Shown: positions 1 through 8,069, counted from the first letter of the stretch. The stretch is DNA of 64,000 bases from Micromonospora sp. HM5-17 (GCF_003762835.1 NZ_RJWA01000002.1:186001-250000), one strand, 5' to 3'. Made by a program: numbers and translations. The notes: generated by a model from the letters alone, not told the origin.

Positions 1-982
1 GCTGCTTCAGATCCAGCCGGTTCTTCGAGTTCTTGATCGTCTCGACGATGAGGTAGACGCCCTGGTAGTCGTCGGCGCTCACCGGCTGGTCGTCCAGGTT
101 GACGTACACCTCGGCGAAGGCGAACCGCGGCGCGTGCAACCCCAGGTCGCGGCCGAGACCGTAGACGAAGGCGTCGCGAATCAGCGCCTTGTCCGTGTAC
201 GGGCCGCGCAGCACCCAGTCCGAGTCGGCGGGCATGCCCAGCAGCGGGAGGTCGAGGTCGTCGTCGGTGTTGTCCCGCAGCTCCAGCCGGTACGGCACCT
301 TCGGGAACATCGCGCTCGAGTTGCCGCGCAGGTGGAAGCCGGCCCGACTGACCAGGCTGGGGGAGGCGGCCAGCGAGGTGGTGCCGGTGGTCGGCTGGAA
401 CTCCATCACCGCGGTGTCGACGTATTCGCGTCCCGGCGCGCCCTGGCCGTACGCGTCGAGCAGCAGGACCGGCAGGTCGTGGCTGGTCTCGACGGCCCGG
501 GCCACGTAGATGGCGGTGCCGGGTGCTCCGGTCGCGGTGCCGTCGACGTACGCCTGGGCCCGGAGCTGGGTGGTGCGGGTGAACCGCAGCGGAGTGCCGG
601 CGTAGCTCGGCGAGGAGGCGGTGGGCGGCCGGCCGTCGGTGGTGTAGCGGATGACCGCACCGGGGATCGTCGTGCCGAGCGAGACCGACACCTCGCCCAC
701 GAAGGTGCCGCTCGGCACCGAGAAGGTGATGTCGCCGGCAAGGTCCGCCGACGTCAGGTCGGCGCCCCCGGCCCGGGCCGCGTCGGCCACCCCGGCACCG
801 GTACCGATGCCGGCGGCGGTGCCGGCCGCGCCGTCCGGCCCGGTCCGCGCGGTGCTGTCACCGGTCGCGGCCGATGCCGGCCGGGTCGCGGTGCCCGGGG
901 CCGAGGAAGGGCCGAGGTCTGCCCCGATCGCGGCGGCGGCGAGAATGCCGACCGCGTAGTACACGAGTCTGCGCACGGTCAC
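1..982 (-). CDS. CotH kinase family protein, 3' end cut by window edge
   Basis: Reading the minus strand from a GTG at 982 gives about 327 residues before the window ends. A hydrophobic N-terminal segment (signal or anchor) is followed by an Ala/Gly/Thr-rich linker, then a chitobiase C-terminal-like (Fn3-like) sandwich around PGAVIRYTTDGRPP, then a CotH-type start with RAGFHLRGNSSAMFPK and WVLRGPYTDKALIRDAFV. CotH proteins are atypical kinases, best known from Bacillus spore coats; here the protein is probably exported and its substrate is unknown. The GTG overlaps the stop of the upstream VTC gene (GTGA), so it should be translationally coupled. A second in-frame GTG at 976 is possible. The catalytic half lies outside the window. 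Confidence 0.8.
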   Translation of the reverse strand, partial: MTVRRLVYYAVGILAAAAIGADLGPSSAPGTATRPASAATGDSTARTGPDGAAGTAAGIGTGAGVADAARAGGADLTSADLAGDITFSVPSGTFVGEVSVSLGTTIPGAVIRYTTDGRPPTASSPSYAGTPLRFTRTTQLRAQAYVDGTATGAPGTAIYVARAVETSHDLPVLLLDAYGQGAPGREYVDTAVMEFQPTTGTTSLAASPSLVSRAGFHLRGNSSAMFPKVPYRLELRDNTDDDLDLPLLGMPADSDWVLRGPYTDKALIRDAFVYGLGRDLGLHAPRFAFAEVYVNLDDQPVSADDYQGVYLIVETIKNSKNRLDLKQ

Positions 983-1842
983 TCCGTTTCCGGTACGAGG
1001 GGACGGGTGGGGCCGGGCACGCGGGGGTGCCCGGCGACCGGCGGCGGCGTGGCGGCGGGGTGGCGGCCGTCGGAGATCAGGGGGGCGAAGTGCCGGCGGA
1101 GGGTGCGGCGCCAGGGCGCCGCCGGCAGCTCCGGCCGGAGCGCGGCGAGGCCGGTGGCGTACTTGGAGATCCGGATCGGGCGGTGCCCACGCGCCCAGAG
1201 CAGGCGGTCCACGTCGGAGGCGGTGGATCCGGTCTTGGTCTCCACGACGACGAGCTCCGGCAGGCACAGCGGCGGACCGGCGCCCTGCCAGGTCAGCTCG
1301 GTGTCCACGGTGACCCGGCTCGCCGTGCTGGGCAGGAAGAGGGTGCTGCGTCGGTAGCGGGTGACCAGGGTGGGGGCGAACACCGGGTCGGCGCCGAGCC
1401 GGATCGACTCCCGGGCGAGGACCTCCGTGACGAACGCCAGCCCCGGGGCCAGGGTGGCGTGGTGGTCGAGCCGGTACGGCCGCCGGTGCTTCACCGTGCT
1501 GCCCCGGGCGCCCCGGGTCTTCACCTCCAACCAGCAGAGCGCCGAGTCGAGGTAGGTCCGCGTCCTGACCTTGAAGCGGCGCCGGCGTCGGTGGGCGGTC
1601 GAGAGGTAGCTGCTCAGCTCCGGGGTGTCGAAGTACGTCGACTCGTACCCGAAGGAGCGGATCCCGTCGATCTCCAACACGCGTGCCCCCGGCTCGGCCA
1701 GCGCCAGCACCGCCCACGCCTCGGCGACGGGGAGGACGTACTTGCGGTCCACCCGGGTCTGTAGGGCGGCTCGGGCGACGAGCTCGTCGAGCCCGATCGG
1801 GTCCCGCCCCATCAGCGGCGTGCAGGTCACGGAGGTGCTCAT
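979..1842 (-). CDS. VTC-domain polyphosphate polymerase-like protein
   Basis: The product is 287 residues from an ATG at 1842, which overlaps the stop of the upstream DUF4956 gene as ATGA. Family features visible are the basic strand motif TRVDRKYVLP near the N-terminus, FKVRTRTYLD, WLEVKTRGARG, the Arg-rich VTRYRRSTLF, VDTELTW and VVVETKT. Together they form the TTM-like tunnel of VTC4, with basic and acidic residues for nucleotide and metal binding. VTC4 makes polyphosphate from ATP in yeast; for the bacterial homologues the reaction is inferred. The longer upstream reading (to 2136) is Arg/Pro-rich and antisense-like, so it was rejected as the start. It sits between DUF4956 and CotH in one operon. 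Confidence 0.85.
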   Translation of the reverse strand: MSTSVTCTPLMGRDPIGLDELVARAALQTRVDRKYVLPVAEAWAVLALAEPGARVLEIDGIRSFGYESTYFDTPELSSYLSTAHRRRRRFKVRTRTYLDSALCWLEVKTRGARGSTVKHRRPYRLDHHATLAPGLAFVTEVLARESIRLGADPVFAPTLVTRYRRSTLFLPSTASRVTVDTELTWQGAGPPLCLPELVVVETKTGSTASDVDRLLWARGHRPIRISKYATGLAALRPELPAAPWRRTLRRHFAPLISDGRHPAATPPPVAGHPRVPGPTRPLVPETE

Positions 1843-2444
1843 CGCCGTACGCCTCCGGTGGCGGGGGCGGTGACCCGGGGCGTGGCCGTGGCTCCGGTCG
1901 GCACCGAGTAGCGGACGTCGACCAGGGTGGTGTCGTTGACCAGGTCCACCCGCTGGACGGCGGCGGCGTGGACCCGGGCGCCGAGGAGTTGTTCCAGGTG
2001 GGCGACGAGAGTGAGGTGGTCGGTGATCGCCTGGTCGAGCAGCATGCTGTGCCGGCGGTAGGTGCGCAGGAGCCGGGGGTGGTCGCCGACGAACATCACC
2101 AGCAGGATCAGGGCCATCATCGCGGGGATGTGCCACGCCGCCCCACCGCCGAGGGCGGAGAGGATGCCGAGGGCCAGGGCGCAGAAGTAGTAGGCGACCT
2201 CGTGCTGGTCGAGTTCGGTCGAGCGCAGCCGGATGATCGAGAGTACGCCGAAGAGTGCCAGGCCGAGGCCGAGGCCGGCGCCTCCGCCGCTGGTGCCGAG
2301 GGAACTCGCCACGGCCATCACCCCGACGTTGACCCCGAGGTACGCGGCCACCAGGTCGCGCCGCCGGTGCCGGGGGAAGTAGAGGCCGAACACGAGCAGG
2401 ATCACGGCAACGATGTCGATCGCGAAGAGCGCCGGCTGCGGCAT
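1839..2444 (-). CDS. DUF4956 domain-containing membrane protein
   Basis: This 201-residue protein has about four hydrophobic segments in its N-terminal 120 residues (FAIDIVAVILLVFGLYF; AAYLGVNVGVMAVASSLG; a Gly-rich LGLGLALFGVLSIIRL; MMALILLVMFVGD) and a soluble C-terminal domain. This is the DUF4956 arrangement. Family function is unknown; it regularly neighbours VTC and CotH genes. The start is fixed by an AGGAGG ribosome-binding site 8-9 nt upstream of ATG 2444. It is first gene of a three-gene operon with 4-nt overlaps, and it may provide a membrane channel or anchor for the VTC product, which is inference from context. Confidence 0.85.
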   Translation of the reverse strand: MPQPALFAIDIVAVILLVFGLYFPRHRRRDLVAAYLGVNVGVMAVASSLGTSGGGAGLGLGLALFGVLSIIRLRSTELDQHEVAYYFCALALGILSALGGGAAWHIPAMMALILLVMFVGDHPRLLRTYRRHSMLLDQAITDHLTLVAHLEQLLGARVHAAAVQRVDLVNDTTLVDVRYSVPTGATATPRVTAPATGGVRR

Positions 2445-2620
2445 CTGCGGATCCTCCTGGATGTCATCCGGTGGCCGTGGGGTGAACGGTCACCGACGTC
2501 CAGGTTACATCGAAGTCAGTAAATGTGTCGCCCGGATCCTGCTAACGTTTCGTTACAGAAAAAGATCGATTTATGTCGATCATAATGGGTCAGACTATCC
2601 CGGCGCTGGCAGGGTGGCGC
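2445..2620 (-). promoter_or_regulatory. Promoter region of DUF4956-VTC-CotH operon with two inverted repeats
   Basis: This is one of the most AT-rich stretches in the window. It holds TAACG-3-CGTTA at 2543-2555 and GATCGA-6-TCGATC at 2564-2581. Their position 100-140 bp before the first start codon suits operators or a sigma-factor site. No binding protein can be named. Confidence 0.4.
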
Positions 2621-2655
2621 GGCGGGCCCGACCGGTCTGCGGGATCGGGCCCGCC
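2621..2655 (-). terminator. Hairpin terminator after PadR gene
   Basis: An 11-bp perfect stem (GGCGGGCCCGA / TCGGGCCCGCC) with a 13-nt loop begins about 40 nt after the PadR stop codon. There is no long U tract, as is usual in GC-rich actinomycetes. Confidence 0.7.
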
Positions 2656-2696
2656 GTGTGGCCGTACCGGGGCGCGGTGACCCGGGAAACCGCCGC

Positions 2697-3269
2697 TCAC
2701 TCCGTCTCGGCGAGGATGGCGTACAGCTTGCGCCGGGTCTCGTCCAGCACCTGGGCGGCCCGCTCCCGCTGTTCGTCGGTGCCGGTCATCATGACCTGGC
2801 GAAGCGCGTTCATGGCCTGGAAGCCGGCGTCGCGGATCTCGTGCCAGCTGTTGATGGTCTCCGGGGCGAACTCGGCCCACGGGGGTGCCTGGGACGCCTG
2901 TTCCGCCTCCGGTCGTCCGGCCTCGGTGAGTTCAAACCGCTTCCGGCTGCCGGTGCCGTCGGTGACCGTCGCGATCAGTCCCTCGTCCTCCAGCAGCTGA
3001 AGGGTGGGGTACACCGACCCGGGGCTGGGGCGCCACGCGCCGCCGGTGCGGGAGTCCAACTCCTGGATCATCTCGTAGCCGTGCATCGGTCGCTCGTGCA
3101 GCAGCGCCAGGACCGCGCTGCGGACGTTCGGGCGGCGACTCCGTCCGTGCCGGCCGCCGCGACCGTGGCCATGGCCGAAGCCGTGTCCGCCCGGCGGACC
3201 GAAGGGCGGGTAGCCGAAGCCACTGCGCATTCGGGCCTCGTGGTCGGCCCAGAACCGACGGAATCCCAT
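2697..3269 (-). CDS. PadR family transcriptional regulator
   Basis: The 190-residue product has a His/Gly-rich N-terminus (about residues 20-48), then a PadR winged helix (VRSAVLALLHERPMHGYEMI, WRPSPGSVYPTLQLLEDEGL, FELTEAG) and a C-terminal helical dimerisation segment. PadR proteins are ligand-responsive repressors, often of exporters. The His/Gly-rich run could bind metal, but that is a guess from composition. The start has a GAGGAGG site 4-10 nt upstream. A palindrome just upstream (3301-3310) suggests autorepression. No obvious target gene is adjacent; the gene is flanked by terminators on its 3' side. Confidence 0.9.
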   Translation of the reverse strand: MGFRRFWADHEARMRSGFGYPPFGPPGGHGFGHGHGRGGRHGRSRRPNVRSAVLALLHERPMHGYEMIQELDSRTGGAWRPSPGSVYPTLQLLEDEGLIATVTDGTGSRKRFELTEAGRPEAEQASQAPPWAEFAPETINSWHEIRDAGFQAMNALRQVMMTGTDEQRERAAQVLDETRRKLYAILAETE

Positions 3270-3300
3270 GGATCCTCCTCGAGTATCGGTGAGGCCTCAA

Positions 3301-3310
3301 CGATATATCG
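3301..3310 (-). promoter_or_regulatory. Putative PadR operator / -10 region
   Basis: The perfect palindrome CGATATATCG lies 32 nt before the PadR start and overlaps a likely -10 element (TATCGT, 17 nt after TTGTCG on the minus strand). Overlap of a palindrome with the promoter fits autoregulation. Confidence 0.5.
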
Positions 3311-3449
3311 GGAATGCATCGCCGACAACATCGGAGGAGTGATCAACGGCGGCGGGACTGATGAACGTCGGTGGAGCGATCAGCGGTGGCGGACTTGGTC
3401 ACCGGCGGTGGGAGCGATCAGCGGTGCAGGCGGCGGCGCCCGAACGGAC

Positions 3450-3481
3450 GGGGAGCCCGGCCGGGCGTGGCCAGGCTCCCC
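3450..3481 (-). terminator. Hairpin terminator after GH53 gene
   Basis: The stem GGGGAGCC/GGCTCCCC with a 16-nt loop starts about 30 nt beyond the galactanase stop codon. Confidence 0.6.
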
Positions 3482-3509
3482 GGATGAACTCCCGCCCGCG
3501 TCGGACGGG

Positions 3510-5108
3510 TCAGACGGTGCCAAAGACGGAGAGACCGGGCAGGGCGTGGTCACCGTAGTCGAACAGCGCCTGGTTCTCCCAGCCGTTGCCGGAGGAGGGA
3601 TCGGCCGGATCCCAGCCGTTGCCCGGCACCGCGGTCCAGGTCGGCTCCCAGTAGAAGACTCCGAGGCCACGGCCGTTCGGCACCGCCTTCACCACGTCGA
3701 AGACGGCACGCAGCGCGTCGGCCTGCCCCTGGGGCGTGGCGGGGTAGCCGCCGGCCTGTTGCAGGGCCGCGTTGAAGATGTTCGGCTCGGCGTCGTCGGC
3801 GTCCAGGGTGAAGCCGTACGCCGTCTCGGCCACCAGCACCGGCCGGCCGTACCGCGCCGCCAGGTCGTTGAGGTTGTACTGGAGGCTGGACAGCGACCCG
3901 TGCCAGTACAGGTAGTGCGACACCCCGATCACGTCGAACGGCACGCCCCGCGCGGTGGCCTGGTCGAACCACCATCGGTGCTGCGCGTTGTTGCCGCCCT
4001 CCGCCAGGTGCAGCATCACCAGGGTCGAGGCGTCCACCGCCTTCACCGCGGTGCTGCCGGCGGTGAGCAGCGCGGCGAGGTTGGCCCAGTTGGAACTGCG
4101 GCCGTCGGGCCAGAGCATCCCGTCGTTGATCTCGTTGCCGACCTGCACCATGTCGGCCGGCGTGCCCTGCGCCTTCAGCGCACTGAGGATGTCGTACGTG
4201 TGGCGGTAGACCGCGTCGCGGAGCTGGGTGAAGCTGTAGCCACTCCAGGCGGCGGGTTTGTACTGCTTGCCGGGGTCCGCCCAGGTGTCCGAGTAGTGGA
4301 AGTCGACCAGCAGCCGCATTCCCTGCGCCTTGATCCGGCTGGCCATGGTCAGCACCCGGGCCCGGTTGTTGTAGCCGTCGGCCGGGTCGACCCAGACCCT
4401 CAGCCGGGCGTAGTTGACGCCGGCCGCGCGCAACAGCTGCACGGCGTCGCGCGGGTTGCCGGCGGCGTCCCGGTAGACGCCACCCCGGTCCTCGCTCTTC
4501 TTCAGGGACGAGATGTCGACGCCGCGGATCAGGTTCGGGTTGGGGCCGGGGTTGCCACCGGAGCCGTCGGTGGGCCCGAACTCCAGGTCGTCCACATTGA
4601 TCCAGTTACCGGCTCGGGCGTTGGAGACGATGCTCGCGGTGCACCGGCCCGTCGTGACCTGGGCGGTCACCGAGATCTGGGTCCAGGTGGAGGTGGTCGG
4701 GATGGGGGTTCGCTGTTCGGTGCCGCCGCAGTCCCGCAGCGCCAGATACGTGGCGACCTGGCCGCCGCCCGACCGGACCCAGGCCCGCAGGGTGTACGAC
4801 CCGGTGGCCAGCCCGGTCAGCTGCTGGTACGTCTCCACCTGGTACGCCGACGACGCCCAGTGCGACAGCCGGTAGGTGCCGGAGCGTCCGCCCGCCTCGG
4901 TGAAGCTCGCGCTCTGCTGCCCGCTGGCCGACGACTCGGACCAGCCGGGCGGGGTCTGGGTGCCGCCGGAGGCCTCGAAGCCCGGGTTGGTGAGGGTGGT
5001 GGCGGCGGACGCGGGGACGGTGGTGCCGGCCAGCAGGACGGCGGTGAGCAGCACGAACGCGCCGGTGACGGTGGCGGTGCTGCGCAGCGGTCGGGACGAA
5101 CCGCTCAT
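3510..5108 (-). CDS. Secreted GH53 arabinogalactan endo-beta-1,4-galactanase
   Basis: The enzyme (532 residues) cleaves beta-1,4-galactan side chains of pectin outside the cell. Residues 1-35 are a signal peptide ending near ASA. Residues 36-178 form a beta-sandwich carbohydrate-binding-like module (TNPGFEASGG ... INVDDLEFG), a Gly/Pro/Asn linker follows, and residues 194-532 are the GH53 barrel (RGVDISSLK, ARLRVWV, LLVDFHYSDTWADPGKQ). Likely acid/base and nucleophile are Glu326 in QVGNEIND and Glu428 in VLVAETAY. ATG 5108 was chosen over 5174-5177 because a GGAAGG site precedes it and the signal peptide starts there. Two LacI-type operators lie upstream, so sugar-induced expression is likely. 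Confidence 0.92.
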   Translation of the reverse strand: MSGSSRPLRSTATVTGAFVLLTAVLLAGTTVPASAATTLTNPGFEASGGTQTPPGWSESSASGQQSASFTEAGGRSGTYRLSHWASSAYQVETYQQLTGLATGSYTLRAWVRSGGGQVATYLALRDCGGTEQRTPIPTTSTWTQISVTAQVTTGRCTASIVSNARAGNWINVDDLEFGPTDGSGGNPGPNPNLIRGVDISSLKKSEDRGGVYRDAAGNPRDAVQLLRAAGVNYARLRVWVDPADGYNNRARVLTMASRIKAQGMRLLVDFHYSDTWADPGKQYKPAAWSGYSFTQLRDAVYRHTYDILSALKAQGTPADMVQVGNEINDGMLWPDGRSSNWANLAALLTAGSTAVKAVDASTLVMLHLAEGGNNAQHRWWFDQATARGVPFDVIGVSHYLYWHGSLSSLQYNLNDLAARYGRPVLVAETAYGFTLDADDAEPNIFNAALQQAGGYPATPQGQADALRAVFDVVKAVPNGRGLGVFYWEPTWTAVPGNGWDPADPSSGNGWENQALFDYGDHALPGLSVFGTV

Positions 5109-5313
5109 GGTGCTTCCTTCCGTCGGAGGGGTGGGGAAGCCGGCCGGTGCCCGCCTACCCGTCGTGGTGCGCGGCACCGCCGGCCCCCGACCGCCCGGTC
5201 ACCGCCGCCGGTTCCGCACGCTCGGGTACGCCGACCACGGCGGCGACCGTGGCCGGTCCGACCGGTGTGAACCTGAGTGTTCTGTGCCGCATCGCGGCAA
5301 CGTTCCTCCTTGG

Positions 5314-5327
5314 TGGGAGCGCTTACA
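5314..5327 (-). promoter_or_regulatory. LacI-type operator 1 upstream of GH53
   Basis: TGGGAGCGCTTACA matches the TGGGAGCGCTCCCA type bound by actinobacterial LacI/CebR-like regulators. It lies about 205 nt upstream of the galactanase start. Confidence 0.6.
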
Positions 5328-5394
5328 GCACGCCACGATCGACGTCTGGCTGCGGTGATGTGAGGTAATGTCTGCCGGGCGGGGACACTCTGCG

Positions 5395-5406
5395 GTGAGC
5401 GCTCAC
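5395..5406 (-). promoter_or_regulatory. LacI-type operator 2 upstream of GH53
   Basis: GTGAGCGCTCAC is a perfect 12-bp palindrome of the same class, centred 80 bp from operator 1. The spacing of about 7.6 helical turns would allow looping, but that is inferred. No intact LacI gene is in the window. Confidence 0.6.
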
Positions 5407-5486
5407 AGAATCATTGATGTACGCCTATGTCAAGGGGTCTGGGTCAGGTCAGGCGCCGGCGATGCCGGGGTCCGAGGCCGACCCCG

Positions 5487-6332
5487 TCACCGCGGGGTGG
5501 ACAGACCCCGTGCCACGGTCCGGGTCCCGGGGCCCGCGCCGCTGCTCGACCGGGTCGCCCGGATGCCGAAGCGGCGCCAGGCGTCCTCGGCCACCCGGTC
5601 AACGCTGTCGAGCGCGGCGCGGAGGTCGGCGGCGGTGAAGCGCTCCGGCGCCCCGGCACGCCACCGGACGGCGCGGTGCGCGAGGTCGGCGTACGCGGGA
5701 AACAGCTGTCCGAGGTACGCCCCGGCGGCCTTCGAGATGACGTCCCCGTGGGCGAGCGTGTGGTGCAGCCGTGCCGGGCCGAGCGCGTACCAGCTCACCG
5801 TGCCGGCCTCCACGGGCTCGTCCGGGTCCACTTTGGTTAGTGCTGCCCGGGTCGTCGCCGCCCGCGACCGCCAGTACGTCCGCAGGTTGTCCAGGTTGTA
5901 CCGGCGTACCGCCTCCGGGTCGACCCGTACGCCCAGCTCGGCGACTGCCGGGCCGCGCACCCGTACGCCGTAACGGTGCAGGGTCAACCACAGCACGGGG
6001 GTGAGGTCGCCGCAGGGTTGGTCGGCGGTGAACGTCCCGTTGACGACGTGCGGCACCACCCGCTGGTCGTCCGGCCACGATCGGGCCAACGCCGGCTCCA
6101 GGTAGACGCCGTCGAGGTGCGGCGAGTCCGGCATCCCGGCGTGCACCGTGGCGAGGGCGGCAGCGTCGTCGGCACCGGCCGGACGTGACGTCAGGATCAC
6201 CGTGTCGACGTCACTGACCCCGGGCCGCCAGGCGTCGAGCACGGCCGACCCGACCAGGTAGAGGCCGCGTACGTATCCGGGCAGCGCCCGGTCGACCGCG
6301 TCGAGGTAGGTCCGGGTCAACTCGTTGATCAC
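5487..6332 (-). CDS. AadA-like nucleotidyltransferase domain protein
   Basis: The protein has the nucleotidyltransferase signature GLYLVGSAVLDAWRPGVSDVDTVIL (GS followed by DxD in SDVD) and the C-terminal helical domain of aminoglycoside adenylyltransferases (about residues 150-265, including WYALGPARLHHTLAHG). The family moves a nucleoside monophosphate from NTP to a hydroxyl on an antibiotic or other acceptor. Resistance cannot be claimed from sequence. Start is uncertain: GTG 6332 begins just before the conserved domain, ATG 6392 adds a Pro/Arg-rich 20 residues; neither has a strong ribosome site. Divergent from the DoxX-like gene. Confidence 0.75.
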   Translation of the reverse strand: MINELTRTYLDAVDRALPGYVRGLYLVGSAVLDAWRPGVSDVDTVILTSRPAGADDAAALATVHAGMPDSPHLDGVYLEPALARSWPDDQRVVPHVVNGTFTADQPCGDLTPVLWLTLHRYGVRVRGPAVAELGVRVDPEAVRRYNLDNLRTYWRSRAATTRAALTKVDPDEPVEAGTVSWYALGPARLHHTLAHGDVISKAAGAYLGQLFPAYADLAHRAVRWRAGAPERFTAADLRAALDSVDRVAEDAWRRFGIRATRSSSGAGPGTRTVARGLSTPR

Positions 6333-6514
6333 GTGGGCGATTCTGGCAGCTCGGTGGCCACCGCAGGACCCGGGCCGGGGGCGCGGCTCCACTGTTGTCC
6401 GCGCACGGTACGCCGTCCTCGGCCACGTCGGGGTGAGCTGGGCAACAGGCCGTCACACTTCACCGGGCAACGGCGTCAGGGCTACGAGCACGAAGGTGTG
6501 CGAAGGGAGCGTTC

Positions 6515-6898
6515 ATGAACCTTGCCCTGTGGATTGTTACCGGCATACTTGCCACGGTCCTCCTGATCAGCACCTCCAAGATGTTCATACCCAGGGAGCG
6601 GATAGCCGCCGTGGGTCGCGCGGGAGAGTGGGTAATGGACTTCAGCCCCGGCGCGCTCAGGACCATCGCGATCCTCGAGATCCTGGCGGCGGCGGGGCTG
6701 ATCCTGCCAGCCGTACTCGACATCGCACCGGTTCTCGTGCCGGTGACCGCGGTCTGTGTGGCGTTGCTGTTCACCGGGGCGGTGATCATGCGCCTCCGCC
6801 GTGGTGAGAGGGCGACGATTCTGCCCGACCTGGTCTATCTCGCGATGGCCGTCTTCGTTGCCTGGGGCCGCTTCGGACCCGAGCCCTTCACCGGTTGA
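6515..6898 (+). CDS. DoxX-like membrane protein
   Basis: This 127-residue protein has four hydrophobic helices (LWIVTGILATVLLISTSK, ALRTIAILEILAAAGLILP, VLVPVTAVCVALLFTGAVI, LVYLAMAVFVAWG). The layout is that of the DoxX-like family, whose bacterial members are linked to redox or membrane homeostasis without a settled reaction. A GAAGGGA ribosome site stands 7-12 nt before the ATG. Monocistronic, with a hairpin terminator just after it. Confidence 0.8.
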   Translation: MNLALWIVTGILATVLLISTSKMFIPRERIAAVGRAGEWVMDFSPGALRTIAILEILAAAGLILPAVLDIAPVLVPVTAVCVALLFTGAVIMRLRRGERATILPDLVYLAMAVFVAWGRFGPEPFTG

Positions 6899-6907
6899 CC
6901 GCCGGGT

Positions 6908-6936
6908 GCGGCGGCCGCCCCTCCGGCGGCCGCCGC
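6908..6936 (+). terminator. Hairpin terminator after DoxX-like gene
   Basis: The 10-bp stem GCGGCGGCCG/CGGCCGCCGC with a 9-nt loop starts 9 nt after the stop codon. Confidence 0.7.
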
Positions 6937-7160
6937 CGTCGGATGCGTGGTACGCGTACCCGCCCCCGGCGGGCAGGGGCGGGAGACCGTCGTACGAGGC
7001 GGTGTCGACCAGTCGTCGCCGGCCGAGGTGCTGCCGTGGCCGGCGGCGTTGTCACCGACCTGTGCACGCTCCCAGCGGCGTGGCACACGATGACACACGG
7101 CTCGAAGAGCAGATCAGTCATCGATACCTCTATTGACATGAGTGCCCGGTAAACCAGGAC

Positions 7161-7174
7161 TGTGAGCGCTCCCA
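7161..7174 (+). promoter_or_regulatory. LacI-type operator of decayed sugar-transport locus
   Basis: TGTGAGCGCTCCCA is the same operator class as the two sites before the GH53 gene and lies 51 nt upstream of a broken permease reading frame. It appears to be a preserved control site of a lost operon. Confidence 0.6.
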
Positions 7175-7225
7175 GTTCGTGTCTCGGGACCACCACCCGA
7201 TGCCCCCGGACACCGAGAGGTTGAG

Positions 7226-7530
7226 ATGACCCGTCCGCTCGGCGGGACGATCCTGGCGGTGGCGCTCGCCGCCAACCTGGTCGCCGCCTGTTGGTCTTCA
7301 CGATGATCGCCACCCTCCAGGTGTTCGGTGAGCCGATGGCGCTCGCCCCGCTGACCAACGCGATCTCGTCGACCTGGACGCCACTGATGAAGGTGCACCG
7401 CGACGCCTTCACCATCAACGACCCGTACGCCGCGGCGGCCACCTCGGTGCTGATCGCCGCGGTCACCCTGGTGCTCTCCTTCGGCTTCCTGCGACTGGTC
7501 CAGCACCGGGCGTTTGGACAGGAGCGCTGA
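7226..7530 (+). pseudogene. ABC sugar permease remnant (MalF-like)
   Basis: ATG 7226 opens a short N-terminal piece (about 26 codons, GGTILAVALAANLVAA) that stops at 7306. A different frame then gives ATLQVFGEPMALAPLTNAIS and ends VLSFGFLRLVQHRAF, which is the C-terminal end of a MalF-type sugar ABC permease. The central ~200 residues of a normal 300-residue permease are missing, and the two pieces are out of frame. The EAA loop that contacts the ATPase is absent, so no function is expected. Confidence 0.7.
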
Positions 7531-7882
7531 TGGCGACCGCGAACCCGCCCGGACACCTGGCCGCCGGACACCCCGGCCGACCCGCTCGGGGCCGGCCGCG
7601 ACCGGGCCACTCTGGTCGCGGTGGGTGCCGACCGCGGTACTGCTGGTCGGGGCGGTGTACTGCCTGCACCGGGCCGGCCGCCGGGTGCCGGAGGACGTCG
7701 CGGTCGGCGGCTTCGACGACTCCAAGGTGGCGAGCACCCCGGTGCCCCGGCTGACCACGATCCGGCAGCCGTGGGCCCGGCTCAGCGCCGAGATGGTCCG
7801 GCTGCTCCTCGGCCACCTGGCCGGCGAGTCGTACGCCGCGGTGATCCTCCCGGCCGAACCGGTGATCCGGGGGTCCGCGTAG
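7514..7882 (+). pseudogene. LacI-family regulator C-terminal remnant
   Basis: The frame from about 7625 to 7882 reads PTAVLLVGAVYCLHRAGRRV, PEDVAVGGFDDSKVASTPVP and LTTIRQPWARLSAEMVRLLL. This is the effector-binding/dimer end of a LacI regulator. The helix-turn-helix and most of the sugar-binding domain are missing, and part of the conserved segment before AGRRVPED is lost. The sequence before it is unlike LacI. It follows the permease remnant directly, so an ABC transporter/LacI locus has collapsed here. Confidence 0.7.
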
Positions 7883-8063
7883 CGCTGGTCCCGCCACACC
7901 TCGGCGGGGCAGCCCGGATGGTCGGCCCGGACCCGGACAGCCGAGCCGGTACCGGGCCGGGTCCGGGCCGCCCCGCCCGGGCTGGCGTACCCGCCGTCCG
8001 GCCCGGCCGGGTACTCGCGGGATCGGCGGACCGTGATCAGCCCCCACCCGGCCGTTGATCTGG

Positions 8064-8069
8064 CAGGCT
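8064..8069 (+). promoter_or_regulatory. -10 element of leaderless GNAT gene
   Basis: CAGGCT is 7 nt before the GTG start at 8077, with no ribosome-binding site between, which fits a leaderless transcript. Confidence 0.5.

Noticed and set aside
2658-5270. An 870-codon plus-strand frame opposite PadR and GH53
   Set aside because: Shadow frame; both genes on the minus strand have domains, signal peptide and ribosome sites.
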